A stretch of DNA of 64,000 nt from Komarekiella atlantica HA4396-MV6 (GCA_019359395.1 JAHHHK010000023.1:57786-121785), one strand, 5' to 3'; shown: positions 17,429-26,385, numbered from the stretch's first letter. Made by a program: numbers and translations. The notes: generated by a model not told the origin, from the sequence alone.

Positions 17429-19042
17429 TTAGGCTGTAACTAATTCCCGATTTACAACTACTGACTCAGGCTTGACCCAAATTTTATCTAACCCACCACT
17501 GAGGAGCCGATATTGTTGGTTGGGGTCTTGTTGCGGGAAATCTTCGCGTTTGTGCATACCTCTAGTTTCTTGGCGTTGCAAACCACTGTTGTACATCCAA
17601 CGCGCAGTAGCAACCATCGCCGCAGCTGACCGCGATCGCACAATTTGGCTATCATCTGGTGTGTGGCTATGGCGAATTTCTTGCCAGAGATCATCGAGTC
17701 TATCTAGTGATGCACTTAAACTTGTAGCACTGCGGAAGAGATTGCGATCGTAGGGGAAAACTTCAGCTTGAGTTGCGGCGATCGCTTCATCTGGTGAGAA
17801 TCTACTATTACCTTTACCATGCAATCCAGCTTCGCCAACTCCCTGCACACTGCGTTGAGTAGCTTGTTCTCCCAAACTCAGCGCATAGCTAGCAGCAGAT
17901 TGTCCAGACCAATAGCCAGAAGACATTGCCCAAGCTGCATTGTGACTACCACCGCCTGTGAAGCCACCACAGATTAACTCTCTAGTAGCTGCATCTCCCG
18001 CCGCATAGAGTCCATGAACTGAACTAGCACAGGTGTAATCTGCAATTCTAATACCACCAGTGCCCCGTACAGTTCCTTCCAAGCGTAAAGTTATCGGGAA
18101 TCGTTGCGTGAAGGGATCAATCCCAGCGCGATCAAACACGACAAAGAAATTAGGCTGAGACGATCGCATCCAGGCTTTTGTCTCTTCATCCATATTTTGA
18201 TCCAGACGCGCATAAACTGGCTGAGTCAGCAATGTTTTAGCAATCACCGAACGACCGCGCTTAGAACCTGCACCTTCAATTACAGTGCCATCTTCATAAG
18301 TAAAAGATGCCCAATCATAATAACGAGTCTTGGTGACAGAAGAAAAAGCCGGAGAAATTGCATAGGCATTAGAAAATTCCATACCAGAAAAATCAGCACC
18401 AGCTTCAGCTGCCATCAATAGACCATCTCCTGTCAGAACATTACAACCAAGGGCTTTACTCAAGAAAGCACAGCCACCTGTAGCAATCACAACTGCCCCT
18501 GCTTGGACTGTCCAACGTTCCCCAGATTGACGATTAATCCCCTTAGCTCCAGCTACAGCGCCTTCTGCATCCACCAGCAACTCTAAAGCTGGGCTGTGGT
18601 CTAAAATTTTCACTCCTGCTTGCTTAATCTTTTTCCGCATGAAGCGCATATAGTCTGGGCCTTGCAGAGAGCGACGGATAACTTGCCCATTAGCATCAAC
18701 GCTGAAAGGATAGCCCTGATCTGCGAGGGAGTTAATGTTGTCGTAGGTGCGATCTAATACTCTAGTCATCCAGTGGCGGTCTGCCAGAAAGCCTCCCATC
18801 GCTTCCCGACTTGCCATTGCAGCTTCCCGTTGTTCGGGGTCTGGTGGAACATACCATACACCATTTCCGGCAGATGCAGCTGCACCACTTGTACCACAGT
18901 AACCCTTATCTACTAAAACAACTTTTGCTCCATTATTTGCTGCACTCCATGCTGCCCAAGTTCCAGCAGGGCCACCTCCGATAATTAATACATCTGTGAC
19001 TAAATCTAGGTTAGAAGCATCTTGATGGATACGACTATTCAT
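17429..19042 (-). CDS. AprA-like FAD-dependent oxidoreductase, paralogue B
   Basis: A 537-residue flavoprotein, Rossmann motif GGGPAG at 22-27, substrate/FAD region GAVVIATGGCAFLSKALGCNVLTGDG, and HGLYAAGDAATRELICGGFTGGGSHNAAWA near the C-terminal FAD contact. It is close over its whole length to the flavoprotein at 20571-22199 (for example the shared FLSKALGCNVLTGDG and TVIEGAGS blocks), so the pair arose by duplication, with a ferredoxin and a SBP gene between them. Both belong to the fumarate/APS reductase flavoprotein family but lack an obvious membrane anchor. Likely cytoplasmic redox enzyme; substrate unknown, possibly organosulfur given the neighbours. Confidence 0.8.
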   Translation of the reverse strand: MNSRIHQDASNLDLVTDVLIIGGGPAGTWAAWSAANNGAKVVLVDKGYCGTSGAAASAGNGVWYVPPDPEQREAAMASREAMGGFLADRHWMTRVLDRTYDNINSLADQGYPFSVDANGQVIRRSLQGPDYMRFMRKKIKQAGVKILDHSPALELLVDAEGAVAGAKGINRQSGERWTVQAGAVVIATGGCAFLSKALGCNVLTGDGLLMAAEAGADFSGMEFSNAYAISPAFSSVTKTRYYDWASFTYEDGTVIEGAGSKRGRSVIAKTLLTQPVYARLDQNMDEETKAWMRSSQPNFFVVFDRAGIDPFTQRFPITLRLEGTVRGTGGIRIADYTCASSVHGLYAAGDAATRELICGGFTGGGSHNAAWAMSSGYWSGQSAASYALSLGEQATQRSVQGVGEAGLHGKGNSRFSPDEAIAATQAEVFPYDRNLFRSATSLSASLDRLDDLWQEIRHSHTPDDSQIVRSRSAAAMVATARWMYNSGLQRQETRGMHKREDFPQQDPNQQYRLLSGGLDKIWVKPESVVVNRELVTA

Positions 19043-19123
19043 GAAATTTACTCCTTATATGATTCAGAAAAGGGGAAGGGTAAAGCTTCCCCAAAAATGC
19101 GAGAGTAACTCTTGTGAAAACTT

Positions 19124-20152
19124 TTAGGGATTGGGGATTTGCCAATCTTTAATATCAAAATCTGACTTCAACAATTTCTGGTCAGCGAGAAACTGCTTTG
19201 TTGAATTTAAGAGTTTCAATCCTTCCGGTGTGAAAGGTTCAGTGGGATAAAGGTCTAGTGGATAGGATTCTTTAGCGATCGCTAACGCCACATTCCCACT
19301 TGCCTGAGCCGCAAACTGGTAAAATTTATCTGGATTTGCCTTAATTTCCTGCAACGCTTGTTGTCTAATTTGATTCCACTTTTGCGGCAGTTCTGGGTAT
19401 CGAGAGAGAGAATTTTCCGTTACAACACTGACCCCCGTTCCAACTAGACCTTGATGATCTTTAGCTTGATCAATCGCTGGAAATCCTTGAGAAACCAATA
19501 TTGGCCCGGCTCCCATAGCAAACGGATAAGCGGAAATATCACCCCGTTCTAATGCTGGCTTGGCATCAGCAGAAGGAATTTGGACTACACTTACATCCTT
19601 AGTTAGTCCCTCTTTTTCTAGCAACCCCATCAGATATCTATGCGGATAAGTGCCTTTAGCAACTCCCACCTTCGTACCTTTGAGTTGTGCAACTGAGCGT
19701 ACACTGTTTTTCTTAGTTATTAACCAAGCATTCTGACCCACCCGTGTTTGATTAATCAATCGGGTTGGCAAACCTGCGGCTTTACCAACTAGAGCTGGGG
19801 TATCTCCATACAAACCCATATCTAATTGACCACTGACAAGGGCTTCATTGAGTGCCGGGCCGCCTACAAAGGGAATAAATTTTACTTCCGTCACACCCAG
19901 GCTTTTGAGCGCAGGTGTCAATGTTCCCTTTTGCAGCGCCCAACCCTCCGGGCCAATTGGTAACTTGCTTTCCGAACTGATAAAACCAACTCGTAAAACC
20001 AGGGTTTTCGCCTCTGTCGAATTTGCTCCCCTATTAGATGAAGCTACTGCTAAGTTGCTGGACTGGCTTTGTTGTGAACTACAACTAGTAAGACCGGACA
20101 AAAGCGCAACAGTTGTCACTGAAGCCAAAAGACGATAAACATAACTGCCCAT
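19124..20152 (-). CDS. lipoprotein substrate-binding protein, SsuA/TauA-like
   Basis: A 342-residue type 2 periplasmic binding protein. The N-terminus has a lipoprotein signal (LLASVTTVALLSGLTSC, lipobox LTSC). The body carries the NMT1/SsuA pattern: VLRVGFISSESKLPIGPEGWAL, EALVSGQLDMGLYGDTPALVG, and LKGTKVGVAKGTYPHRYLM. The family binds sulfonates, nitrate or bicarbonate; SsuA-type is favoured by context. No permease or ATPase gene is next to it: it is flanked by a ferredoxin (47 bases upstream) and a flavoprotein (81 bases downstream). It may use a distant ABC transporter or act as a sensor. Confidence 0.85.
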   Translation of the reverse strand: MGSYVYRLLASVTTVALLSGLTSCSSQQSQSSNLAVASSNRGANSTEAKTLVLRVGFISSESKLPIGPEGWALQKGTLTPALKSLGVTEVKFIPFVGGPALNEALVSGQLDMGLYGDTPALVGKAAGLPTRLINQTRVGQNAWLITKKNSVRSVAQLKGTKVGVAKGTYPHRYLMGLLEKEGLTKDVSVVQIPSADAKPALERGDISAYPFAMGAGPILVSQGFPAIDQAKDHQGLVGTGVSVVTENSLSRYPELPQKWNQIRQQALQEIKANPDKFYQFAAQASGNVALAIAKESYPLDLYPTEPFTPEGLKLLNSTKQFLADQKLLKSDFDIKDWQIPNP

Positions 20153-20199
20153 AAGCCCAGACTCCTAAAAGACTGTTCAATTTCCTTACTCTGCGTTTA

Positions 20200-20574
20200 C
20201 TAAGGAATAATTCTCCCCTGAGCATCCGTAGGCAAATTGCTGCTACTTTGCATAACTGGATAATAGTAAGCAGACTTCTCAGTTTTAGCCGCAGGTATAC
20301 GTCCCTTTCCCCAACCGACATTTTTCCGGTAACTGCCAAGTAACCCAGCTGTGATCAAAGTCTCCTCATCCACTGGAACTGATTCCTCAGCATTAGGATC
20401 AACATACAGTGCATCTACAGGACAGTACAGTTCGCACATATAACAGGTTTGACAATCGCTCTGGCGGGCAATTTTCGGCGCACGTCCTGGTACTGCATCG
20501 AAAACATTTGTTGGGCAGGCGGTGACGCAAAGATTACATTTAATACAGCGAGATTCACTGACTAATTCAATCAC
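20200..20574 (-). CDS. 2[4Fe-4S] ferredoxin-type protein
   Basis: A 124-residue protein with two complete cysteine quartets, CIKCNLCVTACP near residues 8-19 and CQTCYMCELYCP near 41-52, each C-x2-C-x2-C-x3-CP, thus two [4Fe-4S] clusters, followed by an unusual 70-residue C-terminal tail with AEESVPVDEETLITAGLLGSYRKNVGWGKGR. The GTG start overlaps the flavoprotein stop by four bases (GTGA), so translation is coupled. It is the obvious electron partner of the flavoprotein encoded just upstream, like AprB with AprA. Confidence 0.9.
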   Translation of the reverse strand: MIELVSESRCIKCNLCVTACPTNVFDAVPGRAPKIARQSDCQTCYMCELYCPVDALYVDPNAEESVPVDEETLITAGLLGSYRKNVGWGKGRIPAAKTEKSAYYYPVMQSSSNLPTDAQGRIIP

Positions 20575-22199
20575 AATGCCACTAACTCCTTCTTGACAAC
20601 TTCTTGTTCAGGCTTTGCCCAGACTGTATCCAATCCACCACTAATCAACCGATATTGCTGATTAGCATCTTGCTGAGGAAAATCCTGGTGCTTGTGCATT
20701 CCACGAGTTTCTTTTCTAGCTTGTGCTGAAGTATACATCCAGCGTGCAGTGGCAACCATTGCCGCTGCTTCTCTGGCTGGTAATGCTTGGCTATCTGTTG
20801 AGACAGCACTATAACGAATTTCTCGCCACAAACTATGCAATCTTTCTAGGGAATCGCTCAAGCCTTGTTCAGTACGGAAAAGATTGCGATTGTAGGGTAA
20901 TACTTCGGCTTGGATGGCTTGGATAATTTCTTGGGGATCAAAAGTGTGAGTACTTTCAGAACTAACTGCTGCTTGTCCAATTGAATGCGATCGCCGTTGA
21001 TTAGCCTGATCTCCTAATTGACGAGCATATTCAGCCGCCGCTTGTCCTGACCAATAGCCGGAAGACATTGCCCAAGCAGCGTTGTAACTACCACCACCTG
21101 TAAAGCCTCCACAGATGAGTTCCCGTGTAGCTGCATCTCCCGCCGCATAGAGTCCGGGTACTGAGGTTGCACAAGAATTATCCACAATCCGAATCCCGCC
21201 AGTACCTCGGACTGTGCCTTCCAAACGCAGAGTTACCGGGAAGCGTTGGGTAAAAGGGTCAATTCCTCTGCGGTCAAAGGGCAAAAAGAAGTTGTGCTGG
21301 ATGGTTCGCATCCAAGTGCGTACTTCTTCTGGAGTTTCGTGTAGGCTACAGTATACAGGCTGAGTAAGTAATGTCTTGGCAATTACAGAGCGTCCCCGTT
21401 GAGAACCAGCACCTTCAATTACTGTGCCATCTTCATAGGTGAATGTTGCCCAACGATAGAAAGCTCCTTTAGTTACAGAAGCAAAAGCAGGAGTCAAAGC
21501 ATAGGAATTAGAAAATTCCATCCCGGACATTTGCGCCCCGGCTTCAGCTGCCATTAAATAACCATCTCCAGTGAGGACATTACAACCGAGGGCTTTACTC
21601 AAAAAAGCACAACCACCAGTAGCAATGATTACTGCTCCGGCTCGCACTGTCCAGCGTCCACCTGCTTGGCGGCGGATTCCTTTGGCCCCGGCTACTGCTC
21701 CTTCTTGGTCTAACAACAATTCCAAGGCTGGGCTATGGTCAAGAATCTGCACTCCAGCTTTCTTGACTTGCTTACGCATCAGACGCATATATTCTGCGCC
21801 TTGCTGAAGCGAACGATAGTAAGGTTGTCCTTGTTGGTCAGAGGGAAAAGGATAACCCCAGTTACCTAACTGATATAGATTTGCATGAGTCCGGTCTAGA
21901 ACTCGCTCCATCCAAGAACGCTCTGCTAAAAACCCTCCCAGAGCTTCCCGACTGGCCATAGCGGTTTCTCGTTGGTTGGGGTTTGCTACATACCACACAC
22001 TAGTTCCACCAGACGCAGTTGCTCCACTAGAGCCACAATAGCCTTTGTCTACCAAAACAACCCGGACTCCACCAGCCGCAGCATTGTAAGCAGCCCAAGT
22101 ACCAGCCGGGCCGCCGCCAATAACTAAAACATCGGCCTCTAAATCTAGATTGGAGCCACTAGCAAATGATTGCTCAGACGCTAATTGATTTACGCTCAC
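20571..22199 (-). CDS. AprA-like FAD-dependent oxidoreductase, paralogue A
   Basis: A 542-residue flavoprotein with Rossmann motif GGGPAG at 28-33 and the same conserved blocks as its paralogue 17429-19042 (GAVIIATGGCAFLSKALGCN, FDRRGIDPFTQRFPVTLRL, VPGLYAAGDAATRELICGGF). It is the first gene of the minus-strand operon and is translationally coupled to the ferredoxin by a 4-base overlap, so the two very probably form a complex. Relatives reduce APS, fumarate or similar oxyanions or oxidise the reverse. The 431-base region upstream holds a motif shared with other promoters in the island. Confidence 0.85.
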   Translation of the reverse strand: MSVNQLASEQSFASGSNLDLEADVLVIGGGPAGTWAAYNAAAGGVRVVLVDKGYCGSSGATASGGTSVWYVANPNQRETAMASREALGGFLAERSWMERVLDRTHANLYQLGNWGYPFPSDQQGQPYYRSLQQGAEYMRLMRKQVKKAGVQILDHSPALELLLDQEGAVAGAKGIRRQAGGRWTVRAGAVIIATGGCAFLSKALGCNVLTGDGYLMAAEAGAQMSGMEFSNSYALTPAFASVTKGAFYRWATFTYEDGTVIEGAGSQRGRSVIAKTLLTQPVYCSLHETPEEVRTWMRTIQHNFFLPFDRRGIDPFTQRFPVTLRLEGTVRGTGGIRIVDNSCATSVPGLYAAGDAATRELICGGFTGGGSYNAAWAMSSGYWSGQAAAEYARQLGDQANQRRSHSIGQAAVSSESTHTFDPQEIIQAIQAEVLPYNRNLFRTEQGLSDSLERLHSLWREIRYSAVSTDSQALPAREAAAMVATARWMYTSAQARKETRGMHKHQDFPQQDANQQYRLISGGLDTVWAKPEQEVVKKELVAL

Positions 22200-22319
22200 T
22201 AGCTCTCACTCCTTATTTTTTAAAACCACAGATTATGACTAGCTAGATTCATCCGTGAATAACTTTTAGAAGACCTGAAAGACTTATTTGCCAAGTAATA
22301 CAGACGTTTTATTGTAAAA

Positions 22320-22349
22320 TACTAATCATCGACCGATTTAACGGTGATT
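22320..22349. promoter_or_regulatory. shared dyad-like motif, site 2 (candidate operator)
   Basis: Starts TACTAATCATCG and contains CGATTTAACGGT; inner arms AATCATCG (22324-22331) and CGGTGATT (22342-22349) form a 7/8 dyad. The core TCG(A/G)(C/T)CGATTTAACG is shared with the site at 15015. It sits 121 bases before the flavoprotein operon start. The surrounding 22200-22630 spacer holds no other recognisable feature apart from A/T-rich promoter-like sequence. Confidence 0.5.
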
Positions 22350-22630
22350 AACTTAGCAGTATTGCATGGTGCTAGAGAAAATTCAAGCCTTTCGCCATTA
22401 AAGTATATGATTTACTAAATTTATTAATTGCGAATAGTTAGAATTACTAAATATAATTTTATTTCGGTTTATACTTAGTTCAAGTTAACAAAAGTTAAAA
22501 GTATCCAAAAAACCAACACTAAACCCCAATAGTTCCAGATAAAAGCAGATCAAAGAGATCGACCGCAGCAAGTTGATCGCCACTACTATAGCGACAGGTT
22601 TTGCCCTAAGCCTGCTATTGTGTATAAATT

Positions 22631-23086
22631 ATGAATATTTCAATACGTAGCATTCAGCAAGATGAATTGTCAGCACTCCTGAATCTGTACACACATCTGA
22701 ATCCAACGGATGCTCCCTTACCTGACGAATCGACGCTTCAGGAAATATGGCAAGAAATATTAAGCGATCGCAAGATTAATTGCTTTGTAGCCGACTTAGG
22801 TAGAAAATTAATAGCTTCTTGTATTTTAGTGATTGTTCCTAATCTGACACGCGGCGCTCGTCCCTATGGCTTGATTGAAAATGTAATTACCCATGCTGAT
22901 TATCGTCGCCAAGGTGTTGGAACACGTTTAATAAAACATGCTCTGCAATCCGCGTGGAACCAGAATTGTTACAAAGTTATGCTCTTGAGTGGAAGCCAAC
23001 GCCAGGAAGTACACCAGTTCTACGAAAAAAATGGGTTTAAGAAGGGTATTAAAACTGGTTTTATTGCTACACCAGAATCTATATGA
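22631..23086 (+). CDS. GNAT family N-acetyltransferase
   Basis: A 151-residue GNAT protein. The CoA loop is visible as VITHADYRRQGVGTRLIKHALQSAW, followed by VMLLSGSQRQEVHQFYEKNGFKKG. The early part (IRSIQQDELSALLNLYTHLNPTD) is typical of the aminoglycoside/phosphinothricin-like branch. The acceptor is unknown. It is transcribed divergently from the flavoprotein operon and 101 bases before an SDR gene. Confidence 0.85.
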   Translation: MNISIRSIQQDELSALLNLYTHLNPTDAPLPDESTLQEIWQEILSDRKINCFVADLGRKLIASCILVIVPNLTRGARPYGLIENVITHADYRRQGVGTRLIKHALQSAWNQNCYKVMLLSGSQRQEVHQFYEKNGFKKGIKTGFIATPESI

Positions 23087-23187
23087 ACTAAGTTTGAAAT
23101 ATGGGCTTATAGAGCAATTTGATACTTTGTATTTTTGAGAAATGGTGTAACCTAACAAAACCTAAAAGATTAGGAGAAATAAAACAA

Positions 23188-23877
23188 ATGGCAAACATTG
23201 CATTGATTGTTGGGGCTGGTAGTGGACTCAGCGCATCACTAGCCCGGTTGTTTGCAAAAGAAGGCTTTGCTGTAGCTTTAGCAGCCAGACAAATAGATAA
23301 GCTCAGTGTATTCTCTGATGAAATTGGAGCAGTCAGTTTTGCGGCTGATGCTTCTCAACCAGATGAAATTGAACAACTATTCCAAAATATCGAACAAAAA
23401 CTAGGTGTACCAACGGTAGTTGTATATAATCCCAGTTGGCGAGTTCGGGGTTCCCTAGTGGAACTCGATCCAGCTGACGTTGCGAAAACGCTGAAAATCA
23501 CTGCTTATGGTGGTTTTTTAGTAGCACAAGCAGCAGCAAAACGTCAGATGGCTGTGGGTGGGGGAGCAATTTTCTTTACAGGTGCTTCTGCGAGTGTCAA
23601 GGGTTATCCGCTTTCTGCACCGTTTGCGATGGGTAAATTTGCTTTGCGTGGTTTAGCTCAAAGTATTGCGCGTGAACTAGCTCCGCAAAATATCCATGTG
23701 GCGCATTTCGTGATTGATGGGGCGATTCGTTCTGCTACTCGTATTGAGCCAGAAGATCAACCAGATAGCTTACTCGATCCAGATGCGATCGCTCAAACCT
23801 ACCTTAACATTCTCCGTCAACCCCGCAGTGCTTGGACATGGGAAGTAGAATTAAGGCCTTGGGTAGAAAAATTTTGA
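23188..23877 (+). CDS. SDR-family oxidoreductase with an atypical active site
   Basis: A 229-residue short-chain dehydrogenase. The nucleotide motif is GAGSGLS at residues 9-15, and the ATG is preceded by AGGAGA, so this start is chosen over an earlier in-frame one. The segment that normally carries the catalytic Tyr-x3-Lys reads PFAMGKFALRGLAQ: the lysine is kept but tyrosine is phenylalanine. A subgroup of SDRs shows this change and has no assigned chemistry. Ser is present in FTGASASVKG. Substrate unknown. Confidence 0.8.
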   Translation: MANIALIVGAGSGLSASLARLFAKEGFAVALAARQIDKLSVFSDEIGAVSFAADASQPDEIEQLFQNIEQKLGVPTVVVYNPSWRVRGSLVELDPADVAKTLKITAYGGFLVAQAAAKRQMAVGGGAIFFTGASASVKGYPLSAPFAMGKFALRGLAQSIARELAPQNIHVAHFVIDGAIRSATRIEPEDQPDSLLDPDAIAQTYLNILRQPRSAWTWEVELRPWVEKF

Positions 23878-23936
23878 TGAGTTAATAATGGGATGTACAA
23901 TCATTGTCTGGGGAGATTCTTAAGATATTGACAGCT

Positions 23937-24217
23937 ATGGTTCAAGCAACAGAACATCTTTATATTGTCAAAGATGAGCAGATTTTAGGTGGTGAGCCAA
24001 TTATCAAAGGAACTCGTACATCTGTTAGGGCGATCATTGAAACTTGGCGTATGGGTGTGTCCCCAGAAGAAATTCCCCAAGGTTTACCTCACCTAACCCT
24101 GGCACAAGTTTTTGATTAGTCGAGTTATTACAGCGATCGCCAAGATGAAATTAATGCTTATATTGAACGCAACGCATCCCTGTTGAATTGATTGATCCGT
24201 TGGTGCGCGATTTATGA
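23937..24217 (+). pseudogene. DUF433 gene with a nonsense codon and a frameshift
   Basis: ATG 23937 opens MVQATEHLYIVKDEQILGGE and then PIIKGTRTSVRAIIETWRMGVSPEEIPQ, a full DUF433 domain, up to LAQVFD. There an in-frame TAG replaces the usual continuation, but the next codons still read SSYYSDRQDEINAYIERN. A one-base shift then restores RIPVELIDPLVRDL and TGA at 24215-24217. Two independent lesions show the gene is dead, though the truncated 60-residue product could still be made. Confidence 0.75.
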
Positions 24218-24240
24218 GTGACGTGTTCATTCGCTTGTAC

Positions 24241-24265
24241 AGAGACGTAGCATTGCTACGTCTCT
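24241..24265. repeat. palindromic 'GAGACG...CGTCTC' repeat, copy 1
   Basis: Perfect 12-bp arms AGAGACGTAGCA / TGCTACGTCTCT around one T, preceded by TTGTAC. The outer part (TTGTACAGA...CGTCTCTAC) is shared with the palindromes at 53225, 61153 and 63848, which differ in the centre. A mobile-looking small palindrome family. Confidence 0.7.
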
Positions 24266-24341
24266 ACAGTACGTAGAATTGTTGATATTTGGTTGATTTT
24301 CAGAATTCACATCAGGCGTAATACATAATCAAAAGCAGTTA

Positions 24342-24365
24342 TACGGAATCAGACTTGATTTTGTA
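24342..24365. promoter_or_regulatory. dyad symmetry upstream of the methyltransferase gene
   Basis: TACGGAATCA-GACT-TGATTTTGTA, 8 of 10 positions symmetrical, 83 bases before the start at 24448. It resembles the 26-bp motif in its outer TAC/GTA but not in the core. Weak candidate operator. Confidence 0.3.
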
Positions 24366-24447
24366 TGAATATTTGTGATACTCTTCCTCTATTCATCAAC
24401 TACAGCTACTTGATAGGCTAACCGTAGTTTACAACTAAACAGTGTGC

Positions 24448-25125
24448 ATGAAATGGGAATTACCCCTTATGCCAAAAGATTGGTATGAATGGCACGACCT
24501 CTACAACACTGAGCCGACATTGCAACAGCGTTTAGAAATCGTGCGGGAATATATTTCTTATAGCTTGAATGCATCCCCAGATGGAGCTATCCGCGTAGTG
24601 AGTATTTGCGCGGCTGATGCACGAGATTTACTAGGAACTTTAAAAAATCACCCCCGGATAAGTGACGTATACGCACGACTTGTTGAACTCAACCCCCAGT
24701 TAGTTGAACGTGGACGAGCAACTATAGAATCTTTGGGTTTAACCAAGCAAATTGAGTTTATCAATGGTGATGCAACTCTTGCTAATAACTATGTAGGAGC
24801 AGTACCAGCAGATATTGCGATCGCATGTGGTGTTTTAGGCCATGTAGCTGAGAAAATTGAACTCAATCGCTTAATCAAAAACTTAAGTTTTCTGAGTAAA
24901 AGAGGTGCTTTTTTTATCTGGACTCGCGGACATTCTGACGGTATTTCCTACTCTGACAATGTGCGTAAAATCTTAAGTGCATCTGGATTTGAGAAAGTAA
25001 ATTTTAAACTCACTGCTACAGGAAACATGGCTGTAGGTCTTCATCGATACCTTGGTGAATACTTACCTCAACCCAAAGAGCAACAGTTATTTGTGTTTTC
25101 TGGCGTTCCTAGTAAAGCGAGATAA
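24448..25125 (+). CDS. class I SAM-dependent methyltransferase
   Basis: About 225 residues. The SAM-binding topology is visible: RVVSICAADARDLLG (motif I, with a CAAD rather than GxGxG glycine loop), LVELNPQLVERGRATIESLGL (acidic end of strand 2), EFINGDATLANNYVG (motif II) and DIAIACGVLGHVAE (strand 4). The family methylates small molecules or proteins; no specificity visible. ATG 24448 is chosen over a GTG two codons earlier. A GST fusion gene starts three bases after the stop, so the two are one transcription unit. Confidence 0.75.
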   Translation: MKWELPLMPKDWYEWHDLYNTEPTLQQRLEIVREYISYSLNASPDGAIRVVSICAADARDLLGTLKNHPRISDVYARLVELNPQLVERGRATIESLGLTKQIEFINGDATLANNYVGAVPADIAIACGVLGHVAEKIELNRLIKNLSFLSKRGAFFIWTRGHSDGISYSDNVRKILSASGFEKVNFKLTATGNMAVGLHRYLGEYLPQPKEQQLFVFSGVPSKAR

Positions 25126-25128
25126 AAA

Positions 25129-26352
25129 ATGTCTATTCAAAACACAGTATCGAGTTGGGAAGAAGTTTTAGAGACTGCTAGAAAAAATACTCCTGCGCGT
25201 AGGGTAAAGAGGCCGGGACAATCTCCTTCTACTGCGCCAATTCCCAGTAGTTTACAGAAACTTCCCTCAAACACAGAACCGCCAGTCTTGCTTTATCGAG
25301 ATACTAATTCCTGGTGTCCTTTCTGCGAACGAGTTTGGTTTGCTCTGGAAGAAAAGGAAATTCCATTTGCAACGGAGTTTATTGATTTAAGTAATAAACC
25401 CAAATGGTACACTGACCTAGTTCCCACAACCCTTGTGCCGGCTGCAAAGATTGAGGGGAACTTAGTATATGAATCCAAAGATATTCTCTTGGCTTTAGAA
25501 GCAAGGTTTCCTCATCCTGCATTATTACCGGAAAATCCAGAGGAAAACGCTGTTGCTAGACAGTTGGTTGAGGAGGCCGAAACTAACGGTTTTCGGAATC
25601 TTGCTTACAAATTCCTGAGAGAAGCACCTATAGATTCTGATGAGTTAGCAAAATTACAAGCAGAATTTGAGGCGAAGTTAGATGAACTTGAGCAAGCTTT
25701 GGCTAAATATCCCGGCCCCTACTTTGTCAGTACATTTAGCTTAGTAGATATTATGTATAGTCCCCATTTGGATAGATTGGCGGCTAATTTACCTGTATAT
25801 CGGGGATATCACCTCAAAGGAAATCCGCGCTTTCCTCGGATTAATGCTTGGTTTGACGCGCTTAATCAGCGTCCTGCTTATGATCTGGTGAAGTCGGATA
25901 ATATTACTAACAATTTGCTGTTGCGTCGTCGATGGGGTGTTGAACCGATCGCCAATCCTTTACCTCTGGATGCAACAGATAGTGAAAAAATCCAATATCG
26001 AGCCGAAGCAGCTGAGAGATTGAGCGATAATCGAGAAGTTGCGATCGCAGATATTATCAAAAACTCTGGAGTCCAAGCTTTAGCCGCAGATGGTGACTTT
26101 ACTACAGTTAAGGACGCTGTTGATTTTCACTTGCGACAACTGGCTGATTATTTAATTCATAGTAATGGTACAACTTTATCGGGTGGTCGGACTGGTGGTA
26201 AAAATAGCACTGTTGACCCTATCTTCGCTGCTGTGGGGGCTATTACTTTTGCATATTTGAGAAATCGCATCTGCGCGCCTCGTGATATGAGTGCTGGTGC
26301 AGCAACGGCTTTTCGGGCTGCGATCGCTAAATTGTTGACTTCTGTTTATTGA
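25129..26352 (+). CDS. glutathione S-transferase with an extra C-terminal helical domain
   Basis: A 407-residue protein. Residues 50-130 form a thioredoxin-like GST domain with a CPFC active site (NSWCPFCERVWFALEEKEIPF) and cis-Pro region TTLVPAAKIEGNLVYES; residues 140-270 are the helical GST domain (SLVDIMYSPHLDRLAA). The last 130 residues (from about WGVEPIANPLPLDATDS) are an additional helix-rich segment not seen in ordinary GSTs of about 220 residues. An N-terminal extension of 45 residues is polar. The family usually acts in glutathione-dependent reduction or dehalogenation. It follows a methyltransferase by 3 bases. Substrate unknown. Confidence 0.75.
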   Translation: MSIQNTVSSWEEVLETARKNTPARRVKRPGQSPSTAPIPSSLQKLPSNTEPPVLLYRDTNSWCPFCERVWFALEEKEIPFATEFIDLSNKPKWYTDLVPTTLVPAAKIEGNLVYESKDILLALEARFPHPALLPENPEENAVARQLVEEAETNGFRNLAYKFLREAPIDSDELAKLQAEFEAKLDELEQALAKYPGPYFVSTFSLVDIMYSPHLDRLAANLPVYRGYHLKGNPRFPRINAWFDALNQRPAYDLVKSDNITNNLLLRRRWGVEPIANPLPLDATDSEKIQYRAEAAERLSDNREVAIADIIKNSGVQALAADGDFTTVKDAVDFHLRQLADYLIHSNGTTLSGGRTGGKNSTVDPIFAAVGAITFAYLRNRICAPRDMSAGAATAFRAAIAKLLTSVY

Positions 26353-26385
26353 AGTAGAAGTCAGGTGTCAAGAGGTTAGTAATTC

